Of a stretch of DNA of 27,936 nucleotides, positions 9,076 through 14,927 are shown one piece after another. Under the pieces are notes generated by a model. That model saw only the letters and a list, made by a program, of their open reading frames with translations, did no database searches and had not been told where the DNA came from. The DNA is taken from the NCBI GenBank assembly GCA_009785885.1, contig WQUE01000092.1:1-27936 (forward strand), written 5' to 3'. The stretch is from Actinomycetes bacterium (GTDB taxonomy: Bacteria > Actinomycetota > Actinomycetes > Propionibacteriales > Propionibacteriaceae). Both the position numbers and the translations under genes were made by a program. Within the stretch, counting starts at the first letter, position 1. Each line of letters begins with the position of its first letter.

Positions 9076-9317
9076 CGGTACCGCAGACCGCAAGACACAG
9101 CCCACTCACAGGGGATTGCGGGTGCCGGATTGGGTGTTCTCCGGCACAATAGACGTGTCCGTTGTGCCGATTTCCCAGACAAGGGCCTCCTGAGGTGGCA
9201 TGATGGGATGTCATTCGGCGCCCTTGGGCGGAGTGCGCGCACGGACACGGTAGACACTCGGAGGGAACACCGGTCGCCTCGGCGGGTCGGCCCCCTCCAC
9301 AAAGGAGCATGCGATCT

Positions 9318-9599
9318 ATGGATTGGCGCCACAGGGCAGCCTGCCTCGCCGAGGACCCGGAGCTTTTCTTCCCGGTCGGCAACACCGGACCCGCCTTGGC
9401 CCAGATCGAGGATGCCAAGAAGGTGTGCCGCCACTGTGACGTGCGCGACCAGTGCCTCCAGTGGGCGCTGGAGACCGGCCAGGACCATGGCGTGTGGGGT
9501 GGAGCCAGCGAGGAGGAACGACGCGCCATGCGCCGCCGCGCCGCCCGGTCGCGCCGCCCATCGGCCGATGCCCCGCCGCGCCCGGCCGTTCTGCGCTGA
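9318..9599 (+). CDS. whiB1: WhiB-family [4Fe-4S] transcriptional regulator, WhiB1-like
   Basis: 93-residue protein with the four cluster-binding cysteines of the Wbl family (C9, C37, C40, C46; spacing C-X27-C-X2-C-X5-C) and the GVWGG turn (58-62), followed by a basic DNA-binding tail rich in Arg. The N-terminus MDWRH and the block DPELFFPVGNTGPALAQI are what I know from WhiB1, an essential nitric-oxide-sensitive regulator that binds the sigma-A region 4. An ATG at 9309 is also in frame, but it sits only one base after the AAAGGAG ribosome-binding site (9301-9307); ATG 9318 has a 10-base spacer and gives the family N-terminus. The gene is convergent with the pdtaS-like gene, the same arrangement as Rv3219/Rv3220c. 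The 242 bases upstream hold no other gene; I could not identify a cAMP-receptor site there. Confidence 0.94.
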   Translation: MDWRHRAACLAEDPELFFPVGNTGPALAQIEDAKKVCRHCDVRDQCLQWALETGQDHGVWGGASEEERRAMRRRAARSRRPSADAPPRPAVLR

Positions 9600-9637
9600 G
9601 CCCGGCCGTGCCGCGCCTGGCGCAGCACCAACCTCGG

Positions 9638-11098
9638 TCAGCGCCCGTCGGTGATGGGGACGGTCACGCGCGCCGTGACGCCCGACCCGTCCGGATTGTT
9701 GCCGAGGGTGAAGCCGCCGCCGAGGTCACTGACCAAGGTCTGCACGATCGACAACCCGAGCGACGTACGCGAGGCCAGATTCAGGTCGGACGGCAGCGGT
9801 CGCCCGTCGTTCACGACGTCCACGACGAGCCTGCCACCATCGCGCTGCGGCCGGATGGTGACGGTGCCCGAGCCCGAAGCCAACCCGTGCTCCACGGCGT
9901 TCTGGCACAGCTCGGTGATCGCGAGCGACAGCGCTGCGGCCACGTCGGCCGGTACGAGCCCGAACGACCCCTCGCGCCGGCCCGTCACCGTGCCCGATGC
10001 CGCGGCCACGTCCTGCACCATCGACAACAGCTGGTCGGCCACCTGGTCGAACCGCACCGTCTCGTCGAAGGTCTGCGACAGGATCTCGTGCACGATCGCG
10101 ATCGACTGGACGCGCGACACGGCATCCTTCAAGGCCGCCTTCGCCTCCGGGGAGTTCATCCGTCGAGACTGGAGGCGCAGCAGGGCCGCAACCGTCTGAA
10201 GGTTGTTCTTGACGCGGTGGTGAATCTCGGAGATCATCGCGTCCTTGGTCGTCAGCTGGCGTTCCCGGTCCCGTAGGGCCGTCGAGTCGGCGCACAGCAC
10301 GACATCGCCGACCGGCGCGTCCGACTGGGACAGCGGGAGCCGCCGCAGCCGCACGGACGCCTCGGGGAGATCGAGGCTCATCTCCTCGGCCGACCGGCCG
10401 AATGCGTCCGGCAGCGAGGTGGCGATGACGTCGCACGTGGCCAGCGTCTCGGTGACCTCGCACAGGACCTGCCCCTCCAACTCCCCGACGAGGCCCAGCC
10501 GGCGGTAGGCGGACAGCGCGTTCGGGCTGGCGTACGTGACCACCCCGTTCGCGTCGGTACGGATGAGGCCGTCGCCGACCCGCGGACTGGACAGCATGGT
10601 GCTGGGCGGGTCGACGGGATAGATGCCGCGCCACAGCATGTCGGTCAGAATCCCGGCAACCTCCAGATAGCAGTCCTCAAGCGCCCCCGGCGCCCGGATG
10701 CCCATCTGGTTCGTGTGACGCTCGACGACCGCGATACACCGGCCCTGGCGCATCACGGGGATCGCCCACACGCCGACCGGAATGCCGGCCGACAGCTGGT
10801 TGTCGCTCGTCTCACAGATCCGGTGTGCCTGGAACGCCTCGGTCACCTGGTGGTCCGGCTCGTAGGCGATCGACTCCCCCACCAGGTCGTCCTCCAGGGC
10901 GGTCGGGCCGGTGTTGGGCCGCAACTGAGCGCCCGCCCAGAACACGTTCGCGTCCGTGCTGTCGGGCAGCCACATCACCAGGTCCGAGAAGCTCGTGTCG
11001 GCCAACAGGTGCCACTCCCGCACCACCGCCTGCAACCAGGCCCGCTCCGCGGCGGGCAGGTCGGTGTGCTGGCTCATGACCTCCGGCAGCAGCAGCAT
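9638..11098 (-). CDS. pdtaS: PdtaS-type sensor histidine kinase (GAF-PAS-HisKA_2-HATPase)
   Basis: Soluble 486-residue kinase with no membrane segment. Residues about 25-160 form a GAF-like sensor region and 170-280 a PAS-like region (GLIRTDANGVVTYASPNA). The HisKA_2 dimerisation box EIHHRVKNNLQTVAALL carries the phospho-acceptor histidine (H293/H294). The HATPase domain has its N box at ITELCQNAVEHG (395-406), then DGRPLP, TSLGLSIVQ and a GSGVTA G box. In Mycobacterium PdtaS phosphorylates the ANTAR RNA-binding regulator PdtaR, an antitermination system; pdtaR is not in this window. The reading frame continues upstream to 11437 without family similarity. I chose ATG 11098 because TACAGT, a -10-like box, lies six bases before it, suggesting a leaderless start. 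An internal ATG at 11077 gives 479 residues. Convergent with whiB1 and divergent from bL37. Confidence 0.93.
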   Translation of the reverse strand: MLLLPEVMSQHTDLPAAERAWLQAVVREWHLLADTSFSDLVMWLPDSTDANVFWAGAQLRPNTGPTALEDDLVGESIAYEPDHQVTEAFQAHRICETSDNQLSAGIPVGVWAIPVMRQGRCIAVVERHTNQMGIRAPGALEDCYLEVAGILTDMLWRGIYPVDPPSTMLSSPRVGDGLIRTDANGVVTYASPNALSAYRRLGLVGELEGQVLCEVTETLATCDVIATSLPDAFGRSAEEMSLDLPEASVRLRRLPLSQSDAPVGDVVLCADSTALRDRERQLTTKDAMISEIHHRVKNNLQTVAALLRLQSRRMNSPEAKAALKDAVSRVQSIAIVHEILSQTFDETVRFDQVADQLLSMVQDVAAASGTVTGRREGSFGLVPADVAAALSLAITELCQNAVEHGLASGSGTVTIRPQRDGGRLVVDVVNDGRPLPSDLNLASRTSLGLSIVQTLVSDLGGGFTLGNNPDGSGVTARVTVPITDGR

Positions 11099-11112
11099 TG
11101 CTCCACTGTAGC

Positions 11113-11141
11113 TTGGGCGCCTGCCACCGGCGTGGCAGAAT
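11113..11141 (+). promoter_or_regulatory. Candidate promoter for the bL37 gene
   Basis: TTGGGC (11113-11118) and CAGAAT (11136-11141) are separated by 17 bases and would start transcription near 11148, leaving a leader of about 64 bases before the bL37 gene. The match is moderate (three and four of six positions). It lies in the 113-base gap between the divergent pdtaS and bL37 starts. Confidence 0.4.
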
Positions 11142-11211
11142 GGACGGTCCAGGCCGCGGACGCCGCGTTCGTCCGCCTGGCAACATGCGAGCCCGATAAG
11201 GAGGATCCGAC

Positions 11212-11286
11212 ATGGGCAAAGGTGGTCGCAAGCGCCGCGCTCGCCGCAAGAACGCCGCCAACCACGGCAAGCGTCCCACGGCCTGA
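11212..11286 (+). CDS. Ribosomal protein bL37 (24 residues)
   Basis: A 24-codon gene beginning MGKGGRKRRARRKN and ending NHGKRPTA. Ten of its residues are Arg or Lys, as expected for a peptide buried in rRNA. The pattern of a G-rich basic start and an ANHGKRP end is what I recognise from bL37, a small 50S subunit protein described in Mycobacterium smegmatis ribosome structures. An excellent ribosome-binding site, AAGGAGGATC (11198-11207), stands seven bases (from the GGAGG core) before the ATG, and a 14-pair terminator follows 15 bases after the stop. The gene is therefore a compact, well-expressed single-gene unit. It is short enough to be missed by automatic gene callers. Assignment rests on recalled family sequence, not on a search. 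Confidence 0.88.
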   Translation: MGKGGRKRRARRKNAANHGKRPTA

Positions 11287-11301
11287 CGTCACGACGCCGA
11301 C

Positions 11302-11340
11302 GGCGCGGCCGGCCTGATCGCAGGCCGGCCGCGCCTTTGT
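11302..11340 (+). terminator. Strong rho-independent terminator after bL37
   Basis: Perfect 14-pair GC-rich stem: left arm 11302-11315 (GGCGCGGCCGGCCT), six-base loop GATCGC, right arm 11322-11335, followed by TTTGT. One of the strongest hairpins in the window. It ends the bL37 transcript and insulates the following leader region. Confidence 0.85.
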
Positions 11341-11738
11341 CATGTCCGCGCGGAAGGGGGCGCCGCCGGGACCGTCTTGCCCGACATGTTGGAATCGGAC
11401 CGACGCGCCGCAATAAGATGCCCGGACTCCCTGACATTTCCGACTCGCGCCCCGACGCCGTTCCGATAGCCTTTTCCCCCTGACGTTGGCGATCCCGGCG
11501 GGACGTTTGCCCGCCTGGGCTTCCTCATTCACAACATGCCATTGTCAAGCCAGAACGCAATGTTCGCCCCAGTGGATGGGTATTCCTTCCCCTCGCAAAG
11601 GACTCGCCGGAATGGTCTTGATTCTCGAAAGGGGCTGTGCCATAGTGGGTCACGGAGAGACGCAGGATGACCCCCAAAGTTTGCGCCGGTGTCTTTTCAT
11701 CCCGAGTGAAACCTAGTCCAGAAAAGAGGTGATATTCC
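11341..11738 (+). other. GC-depressed intergenic region upstream of a small peptide gene
   Basis: About 400 bases without a convincing protein gene. By hand count 11521-11760 is about 53% GC, against roughly 70% in the flanking genes. Features seen: a promoter-like TTGATT-N17-CATAGT (11618-11646); an inverted repeat GGGTCA (11647-11652)/TGACCC (11668-11673) at the predicted transcription start; a second -10-like TAAGAT (11414-11419); and a very strong ribosome-binding site at 11725-11732. A 21-codon open frame from ATG 11418 lacks a ribosome-binding site and I do not call it. The region could hold a long regulated leader or a small RNA; I recognise no known riboswitch class. Confidence 0.5.
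11618..11646 (+). promoter_or_regulatory. Candidate promoter for the 40-residue peptide gene
   Basis: TTGATT (11618-11623) and CATAGT (11641-11646) with a 17-base spacer; each hexamer matches the housekeeping consensus at four of six positions. Transcription would start near 11653, leaving about 85 bases of leader. An inverted repeat GGGTCA/TGACCC (11647-11673) overlaps the start point and could be an operator. Confidence 0.5.
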
Positions 11739-11861
11739 ATGCTCGGTCTCGGTGCGATTCTGACCTCGTACATCAACAACATCCTGGCGGCCGTCTTCGC
11801 TTTGGCGTCGATCTCCGCCACCGGTTGGACGTCGATCGTGAACCTGTTCACGCCGTTCTGA
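11739..11861 (+). CDS. Uncharacterised uncharged hydrophobic peptide, 40 residues
   Basis: ATG 11739 to TGA 11861. The product begins MLGLGAILTSYINNILAAVF and ends WTSIVNLFTPF. It has no Lys, Arg, His, Asp or Glu at all: only hydrophobic residues plus Gly, Ser, Thr, Asn and single Tyr, Trp and Pro. Nearly the whole length could form one or two membrane helices, broken near SATG (26-29). I do not recognise the family. Evidence that it is real: the ribosome-binding site GAGGTGAT (11726-11733) is an eight-base match to the 16S rRNA 3' end, its core ends six or seven bases before ATG; a plausible promoter lies upstream; and an inverted repeat follows. There is no signal peptide or cleavage site. 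It could be a membrane-protein regulator, a type I toxin, a leaderless bacteriocin or a channel-forming peptide; the sequence does not decide. Confidence 0.65.
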   Translation: MLGLGAILTSYINNILAAVFALASISATGWTSIVNLFTPF

Positions 11862-11894
11862 CGCGCGTCCCCGGTCCCGCCTCGGTGGGGCCCG

Positions 11895-11940
11895 GCACAG
11901 GACCGCCGAGCTGGACAATCCAGCGGAGCGGTCCTTGTGC
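11895..11940. terminator. Branched inverted repeat between the peptide gene and rsrA, possible bidirectional terminator
   Basis: GCACAGGACCGC (11895-11906) pairs with 11928-11940 (one bulged T), and the interior holds a second stem CTGGA/TCCAG (11911-11923). It lies between the convergent peptide gene and rsrA. There is no clear T tract on either side, so termination is inferred from position and stability. Confidence 0.45.
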
Positions 11941-11970
11941 TGTCCCGCCCCGCGGCACCGCCCGTGCCGG

Positions 11971-12273
11971 TCAGGCCGCCTGCACGCTCACGTGCATCGA
12001 CTCGACACGGACGCGCAGCACGCGCGTCGCCGATTCCGGCGGGGAGCAGCGGCGCAGGAGCGCCGTGATCGTTTCCTCGGCCTCGAAATAGTCCATGCAG
12101 GCCTCGCAGGCCATCAGGTGGGTGCGGATCGCCTGGCACGCCTCGTCCGACAGTTCCCCGTGGAGGAACGCGTGCGCCTCGTGCATGGCCACCACGCAGT
12201 CGTCGGCACTGTCCTCGTCGAAATCGTCCTCCACCCACGGAAGACAACATCCCAAACGGGTGACCTGGCTCAT
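11971..12273 (-). CDS. rsrA: Zinc-binding anti-sigma factor, RsrA/RshA type
   Basis: 100-residue anti-sigma factor that holds the thiol-stress sigma factor inactive and releases it when its cysteines form a disulfide. The zinc/redox signature H-X3-C-X2-C is at H52, C56 and C59. A further cysteine, C26, sits just before the first helix (DCVVAMHEAHAFLHGEL), as in RsrA. C76 lies in LLRRCSPP, at the position where RsrA has its downstream cysteines. The N-terminus adds two cysteines (C9, C10) that I cannot place in the family scheme. Start ATG 12273 overlaps the sigR stop by four bases (ATGA), so the partners are translationally coupled and made in fixed ratio. Convergent with the 40-residue peptide gene. 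Confidence 0.92.
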   Translation of the reverse strand: MSQVTRLGCCLPWVEDDFDEDSADDCVVAMHEAHAFLHGELSDEACQAIRTHLMACEACMDYFEAEETITALLRRCSPPESATRVLRVRVESMHVSVQAA

Positions 12274-12923
12274 CGCTCACCGCCCCTCTGCCGTCCGATA
12301 CCCTGCTGTGCCGCATAATCTGCCATCTTCACGCGCAACGCCGCCCGCGCCCGGTTGAGCCGCGACATCACGGTGCCGATCGGGGTGTCCATGATCTCGG
12401 CGATCTGCTTGTAGGAGAACCCTTCGATGTCCGCGAGGATCACCGCCTGGCGGAACTCCGGCGACAGCGAGTCGAGGGCCTCCGTCACGGCCGAATCCGA
12501 GATCTGCGCCAACGCGGACGCCTCCGCGCTCGGCAGGCCCACCGCGTCATGCGACGCGGCCTTCGCCAGCTGCCAGTCCTCCACCTCGTCGCCCGGCCCG
12601 ATCTGCGGCTGCCGCCGGGCCTTGCGGTAGTTGTTGATATAGGTGTTCGTGAGAATGCGATACAGCCACGCGCGCAGGTTGGTTCCGGGCCGGAACTGCC
12701 GGAACGAGGCGAACGCCTTCGCGTAGGTGTCCTGGACGATGTCCTCCGCATCGGCGGGGTTCCGCGTCATGCGCAGGGCCGCCCCGTACAGCTGGTCCAG
12801 GTAGCCGATCGCGTCCCGCTCGAACCTGGCGGCACGCTCCTCATCCGTCTCCGTCGCGCGCACATCGGGGATCTCGTCGGCCGCGACATCATCGGCCGGG
12901 AGGGAGGTGATCATGGCAGTCAT
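12270..12923 (-). CDS. sigR: ECF sigma factor SigR/SigH (thiol-oxidative stress)
   Basis: 217-residue group IV sigma factor. Region 2 spans about 38-105 (YLDQLYGAALRMTRNPADAEDIVQDTYAKAF, then FRPGTNLRAWLYRILTNTYIN) and region 4 spans about 147-202 (LDSLSPEFRQAVILADIEGFSY, then the helix-turn-helix IGTVMSRLNRARAAL). The region-2 text is close to what I know of SigR/SigH, and the overlapping rsrA confirms it. It controls thioredoxin, mycothiol and protein quality-control genes in Streptomyces and Mycobacterium. ATG 12923 is chosen because a sigma-R-like promoter ends almost at this codon and there is no ribosome-binding site. ATG 12914 is the next start. The frame stays open upstream, with ATG 13076 giving a 51-residue longer form, reminiscent of the long sigma-R' isoform of Streptomyces (see findings). 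Confidence 0.93.
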   Translation of the reverse strand: MTAMITSLPADDVAADEIPDVRATETDEERAARFERDAIGYLDQLYGAALRMTRNPADAEDIVQDTYAKAFASFRQFRPGTNLRAWLYRILTNTYINNYRKARRQPQIGPGDEVEDWQLAKAASHDAVGLPSAEASALAQISDSAVTEALDSLSPEFRQAVILADIEGFSYKQIAEIMDTPIGTVMSRLNRARAALRVKMADYAAQQGIGRQRGGER

Positions 12924-12927
12924 CGAG

Positions 12928-12956
12928 AACAACAATAGCCAACCCGGCACCGTCCC
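12928..12956 (-). promoter_or_regulatory. Sigma-R-like autoregulatory promoter of sigR
   Basis: On the minus strand GGGAC (12956-12952) is followed by exactly 18 bases and GTTGTT (12933-12928). The known SigR/SigH consensus is GGAAT or GGAAC, about 18 bases, then GTT; there is one mismatch in the -35. The start point would fall at or next to ATG 12923, predicting a leaderless sigR-rsrA transcript and positive autoregulation. Confidence 0.5.
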
Positions 12957-13081
12957 TGCAGGAGGAACCGGGAGCGGGGCGCTGACCAGGGAAGTTCTCA
13001 CACCGATGGAACGAACCAGCGCACCGGGTGTATTCCGGGCCCGCGCGTGCAATCGGACCGCCCGTGCGCTAGACATGAGGC

Positions 13082-13597
13082 ATGAACCTGATCCTCCTCG
13101 CCGGACGGGCCCTGTTCGCGGCCTACTTCGTCGTCGATGGTGCCGACCGCGCCGGACGCACGCCGGAGCAACTGTCGTCCGCCCAAGACACCCTCGACGC
13201 GTGGCTGCCGCGGCTGCGCCGCGTCGTCCCGCCGCGCCTGGCCGACCGCGTGCCGGCTGACGCCGCAACGTGGATGAAAGCCCTGGGCGGCCTCGAGATC
13301 GCGGCCGGCGTCTGCTACGGGCTGAACGTCCTGCCGCGTCCCGCCGCGGCCGTCCTCGCCGCCGCCAGCCTGCCGGCCGCCGCCACCGGCCTGCTCACGT
13401 CCGACCCCGCGAGGGGGCGCGAGGCCGCGACGCACGGGCTGGCCCTGCTCGGGGCCGCGATCGTCGCCACCCAGGAGGTGCCGCGCCCGACGCTGCTGCG
13501 GCGCCTCGCCCGCGCCTCGCGGGCGGTGACGCTCCCCGTCCGCGCCCCGCTGCATGTCGTCGCCATCGTCCGGCGCGCCGTCCCGAAGGCGGCGTGA
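13082..13597 (+). CDS. DoxX-like small integral membrane protein
   Basis: 171-residue membrane protein with a hydrophobic N-terminus (MNLILLAGRALFAAYFVVDG), a polar segment (about 24-60), two more hydrophobic stretches around KALGGLEIAAGVCYGLNVLP and PAAAVLAAASLPAAATGLL, another at THGLALLGAAIVATQ, and a basic C-terminal tail. The opening followed by a small hydrophobic bundle is the layout of DoxX/MauE-type proteins; actinobacteria often carry one beside sigR. Function is unknown; in Mycobacterium a DoxX protein works with SodA and SseA in oxidative-stress defence, which would suit this position, but that link is inference. The ATG follows a TAGACA box by six bases, suggesting leaderless expression. 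Divergent from sigR; the stop overlaps the aroA frame. Confidence 0.65.
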   Translation: MNLILLAGRALFAAYFVVDGADRAGRTPEQLSSAQDTLDAWLPRLRRVVPPRLADRVPADAATWMKALGGLEIAAGVCYGLNVLPRPAAAVLAAASLPAAATGLLTSDPARGREAATHGLALLGAAIVATQEVPRPTLLRRLARASRAVTLPVRAPLHVVAIVRRAVPKAA

Positions 13598-14927
13598 GCT
13601 GAACACGCCGCCAACCCCGTGGCCCGCGCCGCACGCGACGCGGCCCCTTGCGGCGCGCGTTCCCGTGCCCGGCAGCAAATCGCTGACGAACCGGGCGGTA
13701 CTGCTCGCGGCGCTCGCCGACGGCCCCGGGCTCGTGACGGGCGTGCCGGACTCGCGCGACACGCAGCTCATGACGACGGGACTGGCTGCCCTCGGCACCC
13801 GCATCGACGATCTCGGGGGTGGGACGCGGCGGATCACGCCCCCGGAGCGGCCGACGCCCGCACCGGACGGGATCGACTGTGGGTTGGCCGGCACCGTGAT
13901 GCGTTTCCTGCCGCCCGTCGCCGCGCTGGCACCCGGCACGACCCGCTTCACCGGCGACCCACGGGCGTCCCAGCGTCCGCTCCGCCCGCTGCTGGACGCC
14001 CTGGAGCAGCTGGGCGTCCGGATCGCGAGCGCGACCGGCTCCGTGCCGTTCACGCTGGAGGCGCCGGCCGGCCTCGGCGGGCCGCAGGCGAGCATCGACG
14101 CCAGCACCTCGAGCCAGTTCGTCTCCGGTCTGCTGCTCGCGGCGGCCCGCTTCCCGCACGGCCTGGACCTGCGCCACACCGGCGGCACCGTGCCGTCGGC
14201 GCCCCACATCGAGATGACGCTGCAGGCCCTGCGGGACCGGGGGGTGGACGCCGCCTGGCCCGAGCCGACTCGCTGGATCGTCCGTCCGGGCACGTTGCGC
14301 GCCCACGACGAGGCGATCGAGCCCGACCTGACCAACGCCGCCGCGTTCCTGGTCGCCGGCGTGCTCAGCCGCGGCTGGACCGAGGTGCCGGGGTGGCCCA
14401 AGGTGACGACCCAGCCGGGAGACGCTATCCGCGGCGTGCTGCGCGCCTTCGGTGCGCGCGCCGGCTTCGTCGACGATCCGGGCCAGGGCACCGGTCAGGG
14501 CGTCGTGCGCGCCTCCTGGGCCGGAGGCCTGCGCGGGATCGACCTGGATCTGCACGACGCCAGCGAGCTCACCCCAGTCGTCGCAGGGCTGGCTGCGTTC
14601 GCCGAGGGCGTAACCACGATCCGTGGTGTCGGCCACATCCGCGGCCACGAGACGGACCGGATCGCCGCGATCACCGCCACGCTGCAGGCTGTCGGCGTGT
14701 CGGCGGAGCCAACGGCCGACGGCCTGGTCGTCCACGGCGCCGGCGCTGGGGCCGGCGTGCACGGAGCGCACCTGAAGACGTACGCCGACCACCGCATGGC
14801 GCACCTCGGCGCGCTGCTCGGCCTGGTCGTGCCAGGCGTGACCCTGGACGACGTCGGCGCGACGGCGAAGACGATGCCCGACTTCGCGGAGCGATGGGCC
14901 GCGATGCTGGCCGGGGAGCCCCGATGA
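13554..14927 (+). CDS. aroA: 3-phosphoshikimate 1-carboxyvinyltransferase (EPSP synthase)
   Basis: Transfers the enolpyruvyl group of PEP to shikimate-3-phosphate, the sixth step of the shikimate pathway to aromatic amino acids. Landmarks: PGSKSLTNRAVLLAAL (substrate Lys42, Ser43 and Arg47 in this numbering), CGLAGTVMRFLPP (the PEP loop, in the LAGT form seen in actinobacteria, not NAGT), STSSQFVSGLLL, DLTNAAAFL with the catalytic Asp, HIRGHETDRI, KTYADHRMAH and a TAKTMPDF ending. The 457-residue frame starts at ATG 13554 inside the DoxX-like gene. Family proteins usually begin near the TPWPAP segment, so a non-standard start around CTG 13599 (442 residues) may be the true one. No normal ATG, GTG or TTG lies near that point in frame. 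The stop overlaps rsgA by ATGA. Confidence 0.94.
   Translation: MSSPSSGAPSRRRRELNTPPTPWPAPHATRPLAARVPVPGSKSLTNRAVLLAALADGPGLVTGVPDSRDTQLMTTGLAALGTRIDDLGGGTRRITPPERPTPAPDGIDCGLAGTVMRFLPPVAALAPGTTRFTGDPRASQRPLRPLLDALEQLGVRIASATGSVPFTLEAPAGLGGPQASIDASTSSQFVSGLLLAAARFPHGLDLRHTGGTVPSAPHIEMTLQALRDRGVDAAWPEPTRWIVRPGTLRAHDEAIEPDLTNAAAFLVAGVLSRGWTEVPGWPKVTTQPGDAIRGVLRAFGARAGFVDDPGQGTGQGVVRASWAGGLRGIDLDLHDASELTPVVAGLAAFAEGVTTIRGVGHIRGHETDRIAAITATLQAVGVSAEPTADGLVVHGAGAGAGVHGAHLKTYADHRMAHLGALLGLVVPGVTLDDVGATAKTMPDFAERWAAMLAGEPR

Noticed and set aside
9076..9317. cAMP-receptor (TGTGA-N6-TCACA) site before whiB1
   Set aside because: Mycobacterial whiB1 has such control, but no convincing half-site pair is present here.
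11418..11483. 21-codon frame (MPGLPDIS start) upstream of the 40-residue peptide
   Set aside because: No ribosome-binding site, polar Pro/Asp-rich content and no supporting structure; not called.
11486..11716. 76-codon frame in the GC-depressed region
   Set aside because: No ribosome-binding site and mixed composition; it ends 20 bases before the much better supported peptide gene.
11341..11738. Known riboswitch in the peptide leader
   Set aside because: I looked for familiar cores such as cobalamin, ydaO, glycine and SAM and could not match any by eye.
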